In this document: positions 17,116 to 25,512 of the stretch, one piece after another
Layout: the number at the start of each line of letters is the position of its first letter
Position numbering within the stretch: position 1 is the first letter of the stretch
Assembly (NCBI RefSeq): GCF_004524775.2
Contig: NZ_CP119081.1
Location: forward strand, 1,116,001 to 1,180,000
DNA: 64,000 bases
From: Helcococcus ovis
Lineage (GTDB): Bacteria > Bacillota > Clostridia > Tissierellales > Peptoniphilaceae
Direction: 5' to 3'
Program-made: the position numbers and the translations under genes
The notes under the pieces: generated by a model
What the model saw: only the letters and a program-made list of their open reading frames with translations
Databases searched by the model: none
What the model was told of the DNA's origin: nothing

Positions 17116-18436
17116 TTTTTCCCCCGTTTAATATTTTAACTAAATTTTCTAACTTAAATTCTTCTTGATCACCATTTTCAAAGTTTCTCAAACTAATAGT
17201 TTTATTTTGCTTTTCGGTTTCACCAATAATAATTGCTTTTTTTATGCCGATTTTATCTGCATAGTTAAATTTTTTCTTCGTTTTTGTTGTCTCTAAGTAT
17301 ATTTGAGAATTTATGTTATTATTCCTCAACAGATTAACAACTTCAATAGAATAATCATAAACCTCTTCACTCATAGGAATTACTAAAATATTATGATTTA
17401 CTTTTTCCTCTTGTTTTTTCAATAAATTTGACTCATTTAATTGATAAAACAATCTAGTCAATCCTATCGATAAACCTATGCCTGGGTATTTTTGTTTAGT
17501 AAAATTACTTGCAAGATCATCATATCTTCCACCACTGCAAATCGAGCCAATTGATTCATATCCGTCTAAAAACGTTTCAAATACAGTGCCGGTATAATAA
17601 TCAAGCCCCCTGGTAATCGTTAAATCTATCTTAATATTTTTAGTTGGAATTCCAAATAATTCCATATATTTATATACCTTATTTAATTCATTTAACCCTT
17701 CAAAATACACATCATTATTTATTTCTGTATTTAATAATTTATCTAACACTTCTTTATTTTCTAATTCAGATAAATTAATAAAATCAAATATTTTATTAAT
17801 TTGAATTACATTTAATCCAAACTTTTCCAACTCTAATTTAGTTTTTTCTATTCCAATTTTTGGTAATTTATCAATTGCCCTCATTACAGATTCAAAATCC
17901 TTAACATAAATTGATTCCAAAAATCCATTTAATAATTTACGATTATTTATTCTAAATGTAATATTTTCTAATCCTAAATCATTAAAAATATTATAAATTA
18001 CAGATGGAATTTCACCATCATTCGCAATATCTAGTTTTTCATTTCCGACTATATCTATATCACATTGGTAAAATTCTCTATATCTTCCTTTTTGATTTCT
18101 TTCCCCTCTATAAACCTTTCCGATTTGATATCTTCTAAATGGAAAATTTATTTCATTCGCATGCATAGCAACATATCTTGCTAAACTCACAGTTAGATCA
18201 AATCTCAATGCCTGAGGCGTAGTTTCTTTATCTATTCTATAAATTTGTTTTGATGTTTCTCCTCCACCTTTAGAAAGTAAAATTTCTTCTTTTTCTATAA
18301 GTGGCGTATCTAAATTAACAAAACCATATTTAATAAAATTTTTTTCAATTGTAAATTTTATTTCATCAAATAATTTCTGCTCTTCTGGCAATAATTCCAT
18401 AAATCCAGAAAGTATTGATGGATTAACTATATCCAT
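17105..18436 (-). CDS. hisS: Histidine-tRNA ligase
   Basis: A 443-residue class II synthetase, slightly longer than usual (~420), that charges tRNA-His. Motif 2 reads KVYRGERNQKGRYREFYQCD. The histidine-specific motifs GLDYYTGTVFE and CSGGRYDDLA are present, and motif 3 is GIGLSIGLTRL. The last ~100 residues are the anticodon-binding domain. A candidate promoter (TTTAAA, 17 bases, TATAAT) lies at 18465-18493 on the minus strand. No T-box motif was seen between the gene and the next terminator. Confidence 0.96.
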   Translation of the reverse strand: MDIVNPSILSGFMELLPEEQKLFDEIKFTIEKNFIKYGFVNLDTPLIEKEEILLSKGGGETSKQIYRIDKETTPQALRFDLTVSLARYVAMHANEINFPFRRYQIGKVYRGERNQKGRYREFYQCDIDIVGNEKLDIANDGEIPSVIYNIFNDLGLENITFRINNRKLLNGFLESIYVKDFESVMRAIDKLPKIGIEKTKLELEKFGLNVIQINKIFDFINLSELENKEVLDKLLNTEINNDVYFEGLNELNKVYKYMELFGIPTKNIKIDLTITRGLDYYTGTVFETFLDGYESIGSICSGGRYDDLASNFTKQKYPGIGLSIGLTRLFYQLNESNLLKKQEEKVNHNILVIPMSEEVYDYSIEVVNLLRNNNINSQIYLETTKTKKKFNYADKIGIKKAIIIGETEKQNKTISLRNFENGDQEEFKLENLVKILNGGKNEN

Positions 18437-18464
18437 AATTTCTCCTTATACATCTGTTCTATAT

Positions 18465-18493
18465 ATTATATTAAAAATGCTAGAATATTTAAA
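18465..18493 (-). promoter_or_regulatory. Candidate promoter of hisS-thrS
   Basis: On the minus strand TTTAAA, a 17-base spacer and TATAAT precede hisS by about 30 bases. The -10 is consensus and the -35 weak. Confidence 0.45.
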
Positions 18494-18587
18494 GTAAAAA
18501 AATTTTTAATAAAACAGTTATATAAATTTTTTAACACTTATTTATTTTTATATTATTTTTTTAATTTTTTTATTAATATTATACCAT

Positions 18588-18623
18588 AAAAAATCCCTAG
18601 ACGTTGGAATCTAGGGATTTTTT
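18588..18623. terminator. Strong symmetrical terminator after the CW_7 protein gene
   Basis: AAAAAATCCCTAGA and TCTAGGGATTTTTT form a 14-bp stem flanked by A and T runs, so it can act in both directions. In context it ends the minus-strand gene at 18719. Confidence 0.88.
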
Positions 18624-18718
18624 ATGTTCATTATTAATTTTTTATAATTAAATATCATTTATTTTACAACCATTCCAAATAATCATTAATTACATTTAGG
18701 TTATAAATTAATAGTTAC

Positions 18719-19342
18719 TTAATAACCTAATTCTTTTAATCTTTGATTTACAAGAGAATTTATATGCTCAACATCAAGTCCATTATTTTTTAGTATTTCC
18801 TGTCTTTCAGCTCCATATCCTAAATCTCCTCTAATTATCATATCCACTAATTCTTTTTCAGATGCATTCTTAATCCTTTCATCAGATGCGATAGCAGCAT
18901 ATGGATTGTCAGAGTTTCTATTATCACTTCTTTGTCCATTATCAGGTTTATTATTTTCTTTTAAAGTTTCTTTATTTGTTTCTTTTAATGTTTGTTTTGA
19001 ATTCTCTTTATTATTTTCTTTTGAGGTTTCTTTGTTTGTTTCTTTTATGGATTCCTTTTTTGTTTCTTTATTTGTTTCTTTTGCAGATTCCTTTTTTGTT
19101 TCTTTATTTGTTTCTTTTGCAGATTCCTTTTTTGTTACCTTAAATGTTTGTAATTTTTTCTTTTCAGCTTTTGTTTCTATTGTAGTGGTTTTCACATCCT
19201 TTTTATTTGAATTATCATTTCCACCAAAAAATGCAGATACTACATAAACAATAAAACATAATATTAAAATTACAATTAATGCAATCATAATATAATTAAG
19301 CATTGTATCATTTTTCCTCTTTAAATTTGGTCTTCTGTCCAT
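18719..19342 (-). CDS. Membrane-anchored protein with KET-rich linker and C-terminal CW_7-like domain
   Basis: A 207-residue protein with a short basic cytoplasmic end and one membrane helix (about residues 14-38). A low-complexity linker of KETNKE/KKES repeats follows (about 70-132), then a C-terminal domain (about 160-204) containing MIIRGDLGYGAERQEILKN and VNQRLKELG. That tail resembles the CW_7 (Cpl-7) peptidoglycan-binding repeat known from phage and bacterial lysozymes. The layout suggests a protein anchored in the membrane that reaches through the wall and binds peptidoglycan. No catalytic domain is present. GGAGGGG precedes the ATG. The domain call is by pattern and needs a profile search. 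Confidence 0.7.
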   Translation of the reverse strand: MDRRPNLKRKNDTMLNYIMIALIVILILCFIVYVVSAFFGGNDNSNKKDVKTTTIETKAEKKKLQTFKVTKKESAKETNKETKKESAKETNKETKKESIKETNKETSKENNKENSKQTLKETNKETLKENNKPDNGQRSDNRNSDNPYAAIASDERIKNASEKELVDMIIRGDLGYGAERQEILKNNGLDVEHINSLVNQRLKELGY

Positions 19343-19420
19343 TTATCCCCTCCAAGTGTTTATATTAATATAATGTTATTATAAATTAATAAATTTCTCA
19401 ACATTTTTTTCATTTTTGTA

Positions 19421-19445
19421 AAAAAAAATCAGGATAATCCTGATT
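19421..19445 (-). terminator. Terminator of tRNA-Gly
   Basis: On the minus strand ATCAGGAT and ATCCTGAT form a tight hairpin followed by nine T, immediately after the tRNA. Confidence 0.88.
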
Positions 19446-19449
19446 TGAT

Positions 19450-19524
19450 TGGAGCGGAAAACGAGATTCGAACTCGCGACCCTCGCCTTGGCAAGGCGAT
19501 GCTCTACCACTGAGCCACTTCCGC
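19450..19524 (-). tRNA. tRNA-Gly (anticodon GCC)
   Basis: A cloverleaf on the minus strand. The acceptor arm GCGGAAG pairs with TTTCCGC, the anticodon stem TCGCC/GGCGA encloses loop TTGCCAA (anticodon GCC), and the T loop is TTCGAAT. The 3' CCA is encoded. A terminator hairpin follows. Confidence 0.97.
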
Positions 19525-19680
19525 ATAATAACATACAATATATTGCAGTATTTACTTTATAAATTATTATAAATTAATCTTCCATAAAAATAATCAATTT
19601 ATAAAATACTATTTCAGTATATCTGTTTTATAAATAATTGTCAAATTTTTTTACTGAATTGTAATATATTTATTTCAAGA

Positions 19681-19692
19681 TTATGGTATAAT
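19681..19692 (+). promoter_or_regulatory. Candidate promoter of the GT2/lipoprotein pair
   Basis: TATAAT at 19687-19692 lies ~21 bases before the GT2 start codon. No convincing -35 is visible. Confidence 0.45.
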
Positions 19693-19713
19693 TTATAAAA
19701 AGGATGGTGTAAA

Positions 19714-20931
19714 ATGATTTTAAAAATTATAACATATATAGTAATATTTCTCAGTTTAATATTGATTCCTTATTCCCTGTATCAGTTTTTTATTGGATTA
19801 CATTATTTCAAAAAAATAAATAATATTCCTGATACTGATAATTACAATAAATTTGCAATTCTTGTAGCTGCTAGAAATGAAGCAAAGGTCATATCAAATC
19901 TTATAGATTCATTAAAGTCCTTAAATTATCCAAAAGATAAATATGAAATCATAATAGCTCCAAATAATTGTACTGATAACACTAGAGAAGTTGCAATAAA
20001 TAAGCAGGTAAGAGTATTTGATATTAAATCTCCAATAAAAAATAAAGGTGATGTTTTACATCAAATGTTTGATTATTTAATAGATAATGAAGACCATGAT
20101 GCTTATGTAATATTTGATGCGGATAATATCGTCGATAAAAATTTTCTGTTAGAAATGAATAAACAAATTGAATATGGATTTTCAGCATCTCAGGGATTTA
20201 GAGATTCGAAAAACCCATATGAATCTTTTACATCAGGCTCATATACTTTATATCACTATATGATAAGTACTTTTTACAATAAACCTAGAACTGCTCTAAA
20301 ATTAAATAATATGATTATAGGATGTGGATTTATGGTTACAAAAAAAGTAATAAAATCATTAGGTGGGTGGAATACTAAAACAATAACAGAAGATTTGGAA
20401 TTTACAGTTTTGACAACTCTTCAAGGTGAAAAAATTGGTTATACAGAAAAGGCAATTTTTTACGATGAACAACCAAATTCTTTTATTGATTCATGGCATC
20501 AGAGAATTAGGTGGCAATTAGGATTAAAACAAGGTTTTTTAGCAAATTCTAGAGAAGTACTTAAGTCTTTATTCAGGGGGAAAGGTGTTAATTTTTTAGA
20601 TACATATGCAATGCTAATTGCAAATTATATAAGCAATATAAGTTTACTTTCTATGATTTTCGGTACTATATTAATATCTATGAAAACAACTTCAATTGTT
20701 GGTTTTTCAATTTTAGGGTATAATATTATTGGAATGGTTTTTGGTCCTTCATTATTTGCAATTCTTATTTTAGCACTTAATGGCAAAAAAATTATTCCTA
20801 TGTGGAAAGGAATATTATTTTTTGGTGTGTTTTTAGCATCGTGGATACCAATTAATGCATATGTCCTATTTAAGGACAATGTTGAATGGAAAGAAATAAA
20901 ACATGATTCAAAAAATAATATCACAAATTAA
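19714..20931 (+). CDS. Family 2 processive-type glycosyltransferase (membrane)
   Basis: A 405-residue membrane glycosyltransferase with an N-terminal helix (about 1-30), a cytoplasmic GT-A domain and about three C-terminal helices (from ~290). The GT2 signatures are in place: DAD at 135-137 (metal/nucleotide-sugar binding), TED at 225-227 (catalytic base) and QRIRW at 263-267. This set is typical of enzymes that build and export a polysaccharide, such as the IcaA, hyaluronan or cellulose synthase groups. The sugar is unknown. AGGATGG precedes the ATG. It is followed 18 bases later by the duplicated lipoprotein gene, so the two may cooperate at the cell surface. Confidence 0.88.
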   Translation: MILKIITYIVIFLSLILIPYSLYQFFIGLHYFKKINNIPDTDNYNKFAILVAARNEAKVISNLIDSLKSLNYPKDKYEIIIAPNNCTDNTREVAINKQVRVFDIKSPIKNKGDVLHQMFDYLIDNEDHDAYVIFDADNIVDKNFLLEMNKQIEYGFSASQGFRDSKNPYESFTSGSYTLYHYMISTFYNKPRTALKLNNMIIGCGFMVTKKVIKSLGGWNTKTITEDLEFTVLTTLQGEKIGYTEKAIFYDEQPNSFIDSWHQRIRWQLGLKQGFLANSREVLKSLFRGKGVNFLDTYAMLIANYISNISLLSMIFGTILISMKTTSIVGFSILGYNIIGMVFGPSLFAILILALNGKKIIPMWKGILFFGVFLASWIPINAYVLFKDNVEWKEIKHDSKNNITN

Positions 20932-20949
20932 AATAAAAAAGGATGGAAT

Positions 20950-21834
20950 ATGAAAAGTAATATAAAAAAAATTATAGCATTACTATCTATTTCTTTAATA
21001 GTTACTGCTTGTTCAACAAATGCTAAAAACAATACAAAATTAGTCGAAGAAAAAGAAACTAAAAAAGAGACTTTAATTGAAACTAAAAAAGAAATCAACA
21101 AGGATATATTAAATAAATGGTTTCAAAATTTAATTAAATTCCCACACGGAACAACAGGTTCATCTTTAAGAGCTGTTAAGCTATTGGATGAGTCATTAAA
21201 TCTTCAAGATTACTCTGATGAAACAATTAATTATGTTAATAAGCTTTATGAAAATTCAGAAAAAAAATCAGATTTAAATATGACTATTTCTTTACTTTTT
21301 GAAAATATCAAAAAGTTCAAAAGTAATCCTAGTGAATATAAAAAATCACATGAAGATGCAGGTGCTAAATTTACTAACGAAAAAAATATTAATAATTTGG
21401 AAAAATTAGTAAATAGCTTATACGAATTATCAAAAAAAGAAAATAATAGCAAAGAAAATGAAAAAAATTCTAGTTTATCTAACTTAGAAAAAGAAAATAT
21501 AAATAAATTTGTTACAGAATTAGAAAAAACACCAAATGGAACTGCCGGATCAGGCTTACAAATTATAGGTACGTTTTATGATTCATTAAATTATGCTTCA
21601 GTTTTTGAAGAAAAACCAAACTTAAGTATTAATTATATAAATTCATTAATACCTAATTTAGAAAAAAAGAATAATTTTAAGATGAGTTTAGATGCCTTAA
21701 AGTTCCAAATTAAAGAATATAAAAAAGACAAACAAGATTATATAAATTCAAATAAAGATGCAGGTTACACATGGAATCCATCTATTTCAATAGAAGCTTA
21801 TGAAAATGTTATAAATAATATAAATGTACAATAA
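20950..21834 (+). CDS. Uncharacterised lipoprotein with two tandem copies of an unknown domain
   Basis: A 294-residue lipoprotein with the lipid-attached Cys at residue 21 (IVTACS). A KETKKE-rich linker follows. Then two related ~100-residue copies occur at about residues 52-155 and 182-290. Matching blocks are FPHGTTGSSL and TPNGTAGSGL, then INYVNKLYEN and INYINSLIPN, then SHEDAGAKFT and SNKDAGYTWN. I do not recognise the domain. AAAAAGGATGG precedes the ATG. It shares a transcript with the GT2 enzyme, so a role in the exported polysaccharide or envelope is possible, but this rests on location only. Confidence 0.85.
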   Translation: MKSNIKKIIALLSISLIVTACSTNAKNNTKLVEEKETKKETLIETKKEINKDILNKWFQNLIKFPHGTTGSSLRAVKLLDESLNLQDYSDETINYVNKLYENSEKKSDLNMTISLLFENIKKFKSNPSEYKKSHEDAGAKFTNEKNINNLEKLVNSLYELSKKENNSKENEKNSSLSNLEKENINKFVTELEKTPNGTAGSGLQIIGTFYDSLNYASVFEEKPNLSINYINSLIPNLEKKNNFKMSLDALKFQIKEYKKDKQDYINSNKDAGYTWNPSISIEAYENVINNINVQ

Positions 21835-21856
21835 AATGAAAAGTTATAACTTGCAT

Positions 21857-21899
21857 AGGGCTGTTGCAAAATAACTAAAAATGTTATTTTGCAACAGTA
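21857..21899. repeat. Perfect copy of the GTTGCAAAATAAC palindrome family
   Basis: CTGTTGCAAAATAAC (21861-21875) and GTTATTTTGCAACAG (21883-21897) form a perfect 15-bp stem with a 7-base loop. It lies between the convergent lipoprotein and GH20 genes and can serve both as a terminator. Long T-runs do not follow directly. The flank GGGCTGTTGCAAAAT looks like a transposon end. Confidence 0.75.
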
Positions 21900-21936
21900 C
21901 CATGTTTTTTATATTATAACCGCTTTTAGTTTATAA

Positions 21937-23412
21937 TTATTCTATAATTCTTAAATTTTCAAAATATTTTTCAATATCTATATTCTCATTTATTTTATAA
22001 TTCCACGTTTTAGCAGCAAATGCTCTTAACTCTTTTTTTATATCCTCAAAAATAATATCTTGACTTACTAGATTTTGATTATCACACCAAATTGATATAG
22101 AAGCACCTTTAATCCTCTTATCTTCATTATCAATATTTTCACCAAAGAAAACTCCAGGACTCCAAATATTATATATTCTTTGATATTGATTAAAGTAATC
22201 CCATGAATTTTGTTTTCTACCATCTTTCGGCATTTCTTCTCTTAAAACATAATAAAAAAAGCTTGAATTTGAATTGTATATTTCATTATACCCCTTATCC
22301 AATAAGTAAGAAATATTAACAACATTATCATCCCATGGAATATTACACCAATAATCTACTCCTATCCTATTTTCAAGTTTATTAGAAAATATATTTGATG
22401 TATTTTCTCCATAATGTAAACAATCATTCCATATTCTTGGAATAAAATTATTTTCTATCATTAGTTTACTAATTTCATTTAAATATAAATTTATTGAATC
22501 TGTCCAACTTGAAAATCCATTTATCTTAGAATTTTCTTCTAATATTTTTTGATATTTATTTTTAAATTGTTCACTTTTAAAATCCATGTATTCATCAAAT
22601 CCTATATGAAAATATTTTGAATTATTAAATAATTCCATAAATTCTAAATATAGATTTTTAATATATTCTAAAACTGATTTTCTAGTTATATCAAAAGAAT
22701 ATTTACTATTTTTTCCATTAATATCAATTTGTCCTAATTCTGGATGAATTTTAAGAATATGTTCAACATGACCTGGAGTATCTAAACTTGGAATTATTGA
22801 AATATTTTTATTTTTAGCGTAATCGATGATTTCTCTTATATCTTTCTTTGTTAGAAAACCATCTTTTGAAACAATACTAGGATCAAATTCGGATTCAATT
22901 CTAAACCCTCTATTTTCTGAAAAATGTAACATTAATGTGTTCAATTTTAATTTTGACATTTCATATATTAAATTAAGTATCCAATCCTTTGTAAAATACT
23001 TCCTACCAATATCAAGTAAAATTCTTCTTTCTGATAATCTTGGATAATCTATAATTTCAAATTCAAATAAAGACTTATTTATTTTTATAATGTTATTTAA
23101 CTTCATCAAAGCATATATAAGCCCAATTTCATTTTTATATTCAACTAAAATTTTATTTTCTTTTACAATTAATTTATAACCTTGTTCTGAAAAGTTAAGA
23201 TTTTCATTAAAATTTAATTCTAAAATAAATACTTTTCCATCATTAATAAAAAACTCTTTTATATTTTCATAAAAGATATTATAAACATTACGTATTTCAC
23301 CAGAATATATAATATTTTTTATATAAAATGTTTCTGAATTAATAGATTTTATCTCTTGGGGATAAGTAAAAGTTAATAATTTTTCATTTAATTTTTTCGT
23401 ATTTATCCTCAT
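21937..23412 (-). CDS. Family GH20 beta-N-acetylhexosaminidase (intracellular)
   Basis: A 491-residue glycosidase that releases terminal N-acetylglucosamine or N-acetylgalactosamine. The catalytic Asp273-Glu274 pair lies in HIGFDEYMDF (HIGGDE in most members). Other GH20 blocks are RILLDIGRKYF (about 130-140), LMLHFSENRGF (160-170) and IPSLDTPGHVEH (207-218). No signal peptide or lipobox is present, so it appears to act in the cytoplasm on imported sugars. Its ATG overlaps the Nudix stop (ATGA). NagB, which deaminates glucosamine-6-phosphate, is encoded at 61119 and could use the product after phosphorylation and deacetylation. Confidence 0.9.
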   Translation of the reverse strand: MRINTKKLNEKLLTFTYPQEIKSINSETFYIKNIIYSGEIRNVYNIFYENIKEFFINDGKVFILELNFNENLNFSEQGYKLIVKENKILVEYKNEIGLIYALMKLNNIIKINKSLFEFEIIDYPRLSERRILLDIGRKYFTKDWILNLIYEMSKLKLNTLMLHFSENRGFRIESEFDPSIVSKDGFLTKKDIREIIDYAKNKNISIIPSLDTPGHVEHILKIHPELGQIDINGKNSKYSFDITRKSVLEYIKNLYLEFMELFNNSKYFHIGFDEYMDFKSEQFKNKYQKILEENSKINGFSSWTDSINLYLNEISKLMIENNFIPRIWNDCLHYGENTSNIFSNKLENRIGVDYWCNIPWDDNVVNISYLLDKGYNEIYNSNSSFFYYVLREEMPKDGRKQNSWDYFNQYQRIYNIWSPGVFFGENIDNEDKRIKGASISIWCDNQNLVSQDIIFEDIKKELRAFAAKTWNYKINENIDIEKYFENLRIIE

Positions 23413-23867
23413 TTTATAAATTCCCTTTCAATTAAAACATTTTTTTCATCATATATCAAAGATATTTCTTTATACATCCCATCATATATTTTTAAAATAT
23501 ATTCCATTGAATCAGAATGTCCTTCCATTGCCTTAAATTCTTCATAATCTTCAAAAAATAAATTTCCTTCTATATTTTCTGATATTAACTTTCCATCAAA
23601 TCCATGTGCTGTATATAAAAGGCCAACATATCTCTCATCAGGATTCTTACAATACCACTGAATAAAACCGTTAAATTCTAAATCTTTTATATCTAAGTTA
23701 GTTTCTTCTTTTATTTCTCTAATTGCAGAATTATTAAAAGATTCAAAAGGTTCAACTTTTCCCCCGGGAAATGTTAATCCTTCCCAGCCATATTTTTTCT
23801 TTTTATCGAGAACCAATACTTTGCTTCCATTAAAAATTCTGACCATATTCATCATAATTGTTTTCAT
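23409..23867 (-). CDS. Nudix hydrolase (MutT/YtkD-like)
   Basis: A 152-residue Nudix hydrolase. The Nudix box runs from GGKVEPFES to REIKEETNL, with the metal-binding REIKEE residues intact. Members hydrolyse nucleoside diphosphates linked to another group. A sequence of this size starting with MVRIFNGSKVLVL resembles the 8-oxo-dGTP-sanitising branch, but the substrate is not certain. It sits 9 bases after cls and overlaps the GH20 gene by 4 bases, so all three are probably co-transcribed. Confidence 0.9.
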   Translation of the reverse strand: MKTIMMNMVRIFNGSKVLVLDKKKKYGWEGLTFPGGKVEPFESFNNSAIREIKEETNLDIKDLEFNGFIQWYCKNPDERYVGLLYTAHGFDGKLISENIEGNLFFEDYEEFKAMEGHSDSMEYILKIYDGMYKEISLIYDEKNVLIEREFIK

Positions 23868-23876
23868 AAAATTCTC

Positions 23877-25451
23877 CTACATCAAAGGGGCTACTAATTT
23901 AAGTATTTTTCCTAAAAATCTATAAAAAATAGAGTAATCTTTATAATTTCTATATGTTACTTCTCTAGATAAATTTCTAGTTTTTTCAAAATCATTTTTT
24001 ATTATTTTAGCTAAGTTTTTACTATAAAATAAAATAGCATTTTCATAATGTAAATGTAAACTTCTAAAATCTAAATTAATTGTCCCAACTACAGAAATCA
24101 AGTCATCCGCAATAATAGATTTGGAATGTAAAAATCCGGGTATATACTCATATATTTTCACACCGTTAAAAAGTAATTGTTCATAATTTGAACGAGCCAT
24201 TATATATGGAACTTTCTTATCGGGTATACCAGGCATTAAAATTTGAATATCAACTCCTCTTTTAGCAGCGAATATCATTGCATCTTTAATTTTTTCACTT
24301 AAAATTAGATATGGTGTCATGATATATACATAATTTTTAGTCCTATTAATTATATCGGCATATACATTTTCTCCAACAGTTTCTCCATCATTTGGAGAAT
24401 CATCGAAAGGTTGAACATAATCGTTGTTATCTACCTTATAAACATTTTTCAAATATTTTTCATAATCAGAATTTTCATATTTAGAAAGATTCCATAAATT
24501 TAAATACATAACAGTTATACTTCTAACCGCTTCGCCCTCAATTCTAATACCATTATCTTTCCAATGTCCAAATCTTTCTATTTCATTTATATATTCATCA
24601 GCTAAATTTAAGCCGCCAGTATAAGCTATTTTATTATCAATTGATACTATTTTTCTATGATCTCTATTATTATGAACAGTAGATAATATTGGAGTAACAG
24701 CTGAAAATACTTGAACTTCAAATCCTAAATTAAGTAAAAACTCTTTGTAATTATCAGGTAAATAATAATCATTCATTCCATCATACATAAATTTTACTTT
24801 AACACCCTCATTTACTTTATCAATTAATTTATCTAGTATTTGTTCAAGCATTTTTCCTGGTCTTACTATAAAATATTCTAAAAATATAAATTCCTGAGCA
24901 TTTTCTAAATCTTCTAATAGTTTTTCAAAATATTCTTCCCCTGATGAAAAATATTTATAATTTGTATTTTTATATATTGGATAATTTATAGTATTTTGTA
25001 AATATTTTTCAATTCCATTATTAATTTTTTTGTTATCATCTATTTCTTGTAAAATCTTATCATCTTTTACTAGTAAATAAGAGCTACTTTCTTTAATTTT
25101 CTCCAGTTTTCTCTTTAACCTTTTTGGACCTGGAAAAATTTCAAATACCAAATAAATCAAAAAACCTGCAACAGGTAAAATGGCAATAGGTATAATCCAA
25201 GCTACCCTGTATTCTATTGGTTGATTTAAATTTATAATATAAATTATTAGCGAATATGAAACAATACTCCATAAATAATTAATCAGTAATTTTTCTCCCT
25301 TAAACATATTAGATAAATAAATTAAAAGAGTAAATTGAAGAAATATTATTATTGTAACCCAAAAAATAGGTTTAACTAAATGTCTCTTACTTTTTAAATT
25401 TTCAAGAGCTTCTGCTATTTTATCCTTATTTTTTATTTTGAATTTTTTCAT
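23877..25451 (-). CDS. cls: Cardiolipin synthase
   Basis: A 524-residue phospholipase-D-type synthase that joins two phosphatidylglycerols into cardiolipin at the membrane. Two HKD motifs are complete: HRKIVSID in the middle and HSKSIIADD in the C-terminal part. The N terminus has a basic stretch and two or three membrane helices (about residues 28-105) with the segment AWIIPIAILPVAGFLIYLVF. Length is normal for bacterial ClsA. The gene lies 61 bases after glnN, the widest gap in this gene run, so a separate promoter is possible. Confidence 0.95.
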   Translation of the reverse strand: MKKFKIKNKDKIAEALENLKSKRHLVKPIFWVTIIIFLQFTLLIYLSNMFKGEKLLINYLWSIVSYSLIIYIINLNQPIEYRVAWIIPIAILPVAGFLIYLVFEIFPGPKRLKRKLEKIKESSSYLLVKDDKILQEIDDNKKINNGIEKYLQNTINYPIYKNTNYKYFSSGEEYFEKLLEDLENAQEFIFLEYFIVRPGKMLEQILDKLIDKVNEGVKVKFMYDGMNDYYLPDNYKEFLLNLGFEVQVFSAVTPILSTVHNNRDHRKIVSIDNKIAYTGGLNLADEYINEIERFGHWKDNGIRIEGEAVRSITVMYLNLWNLSKYENSDYEKYLKNVYKVDNNDYVQPFDDSPNDGETVGENVYADIINRTKNYVYIMTPYLILSEKIKDAMIFAAKRGVDIQILMPGIPDKKVPYIMARSNYEQLLFNGVKIYEYIPGFLHSKSIIADDLISVVGTINLDFRSLHLHYENAILFYSKNLAKIIKNDFEKTRNLSREVTYRNYKDYSIFYRFLGKILKLVAPLM

Positions 25452-25512
25452 AAAAACTCCTCAATTTTAATATATTACATAAAATATCATTAATCTACAT
25501 ATCTATTAATTT

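Noticed and set aside
18901-19247. Two overlapping plus-strand frames opposite the KET-rich gene
   Set aside because: Both are shadows of a low-complexity Lys/Glu-rich coding region on the minus strand, which has a good ribosome site and a membrane helix.
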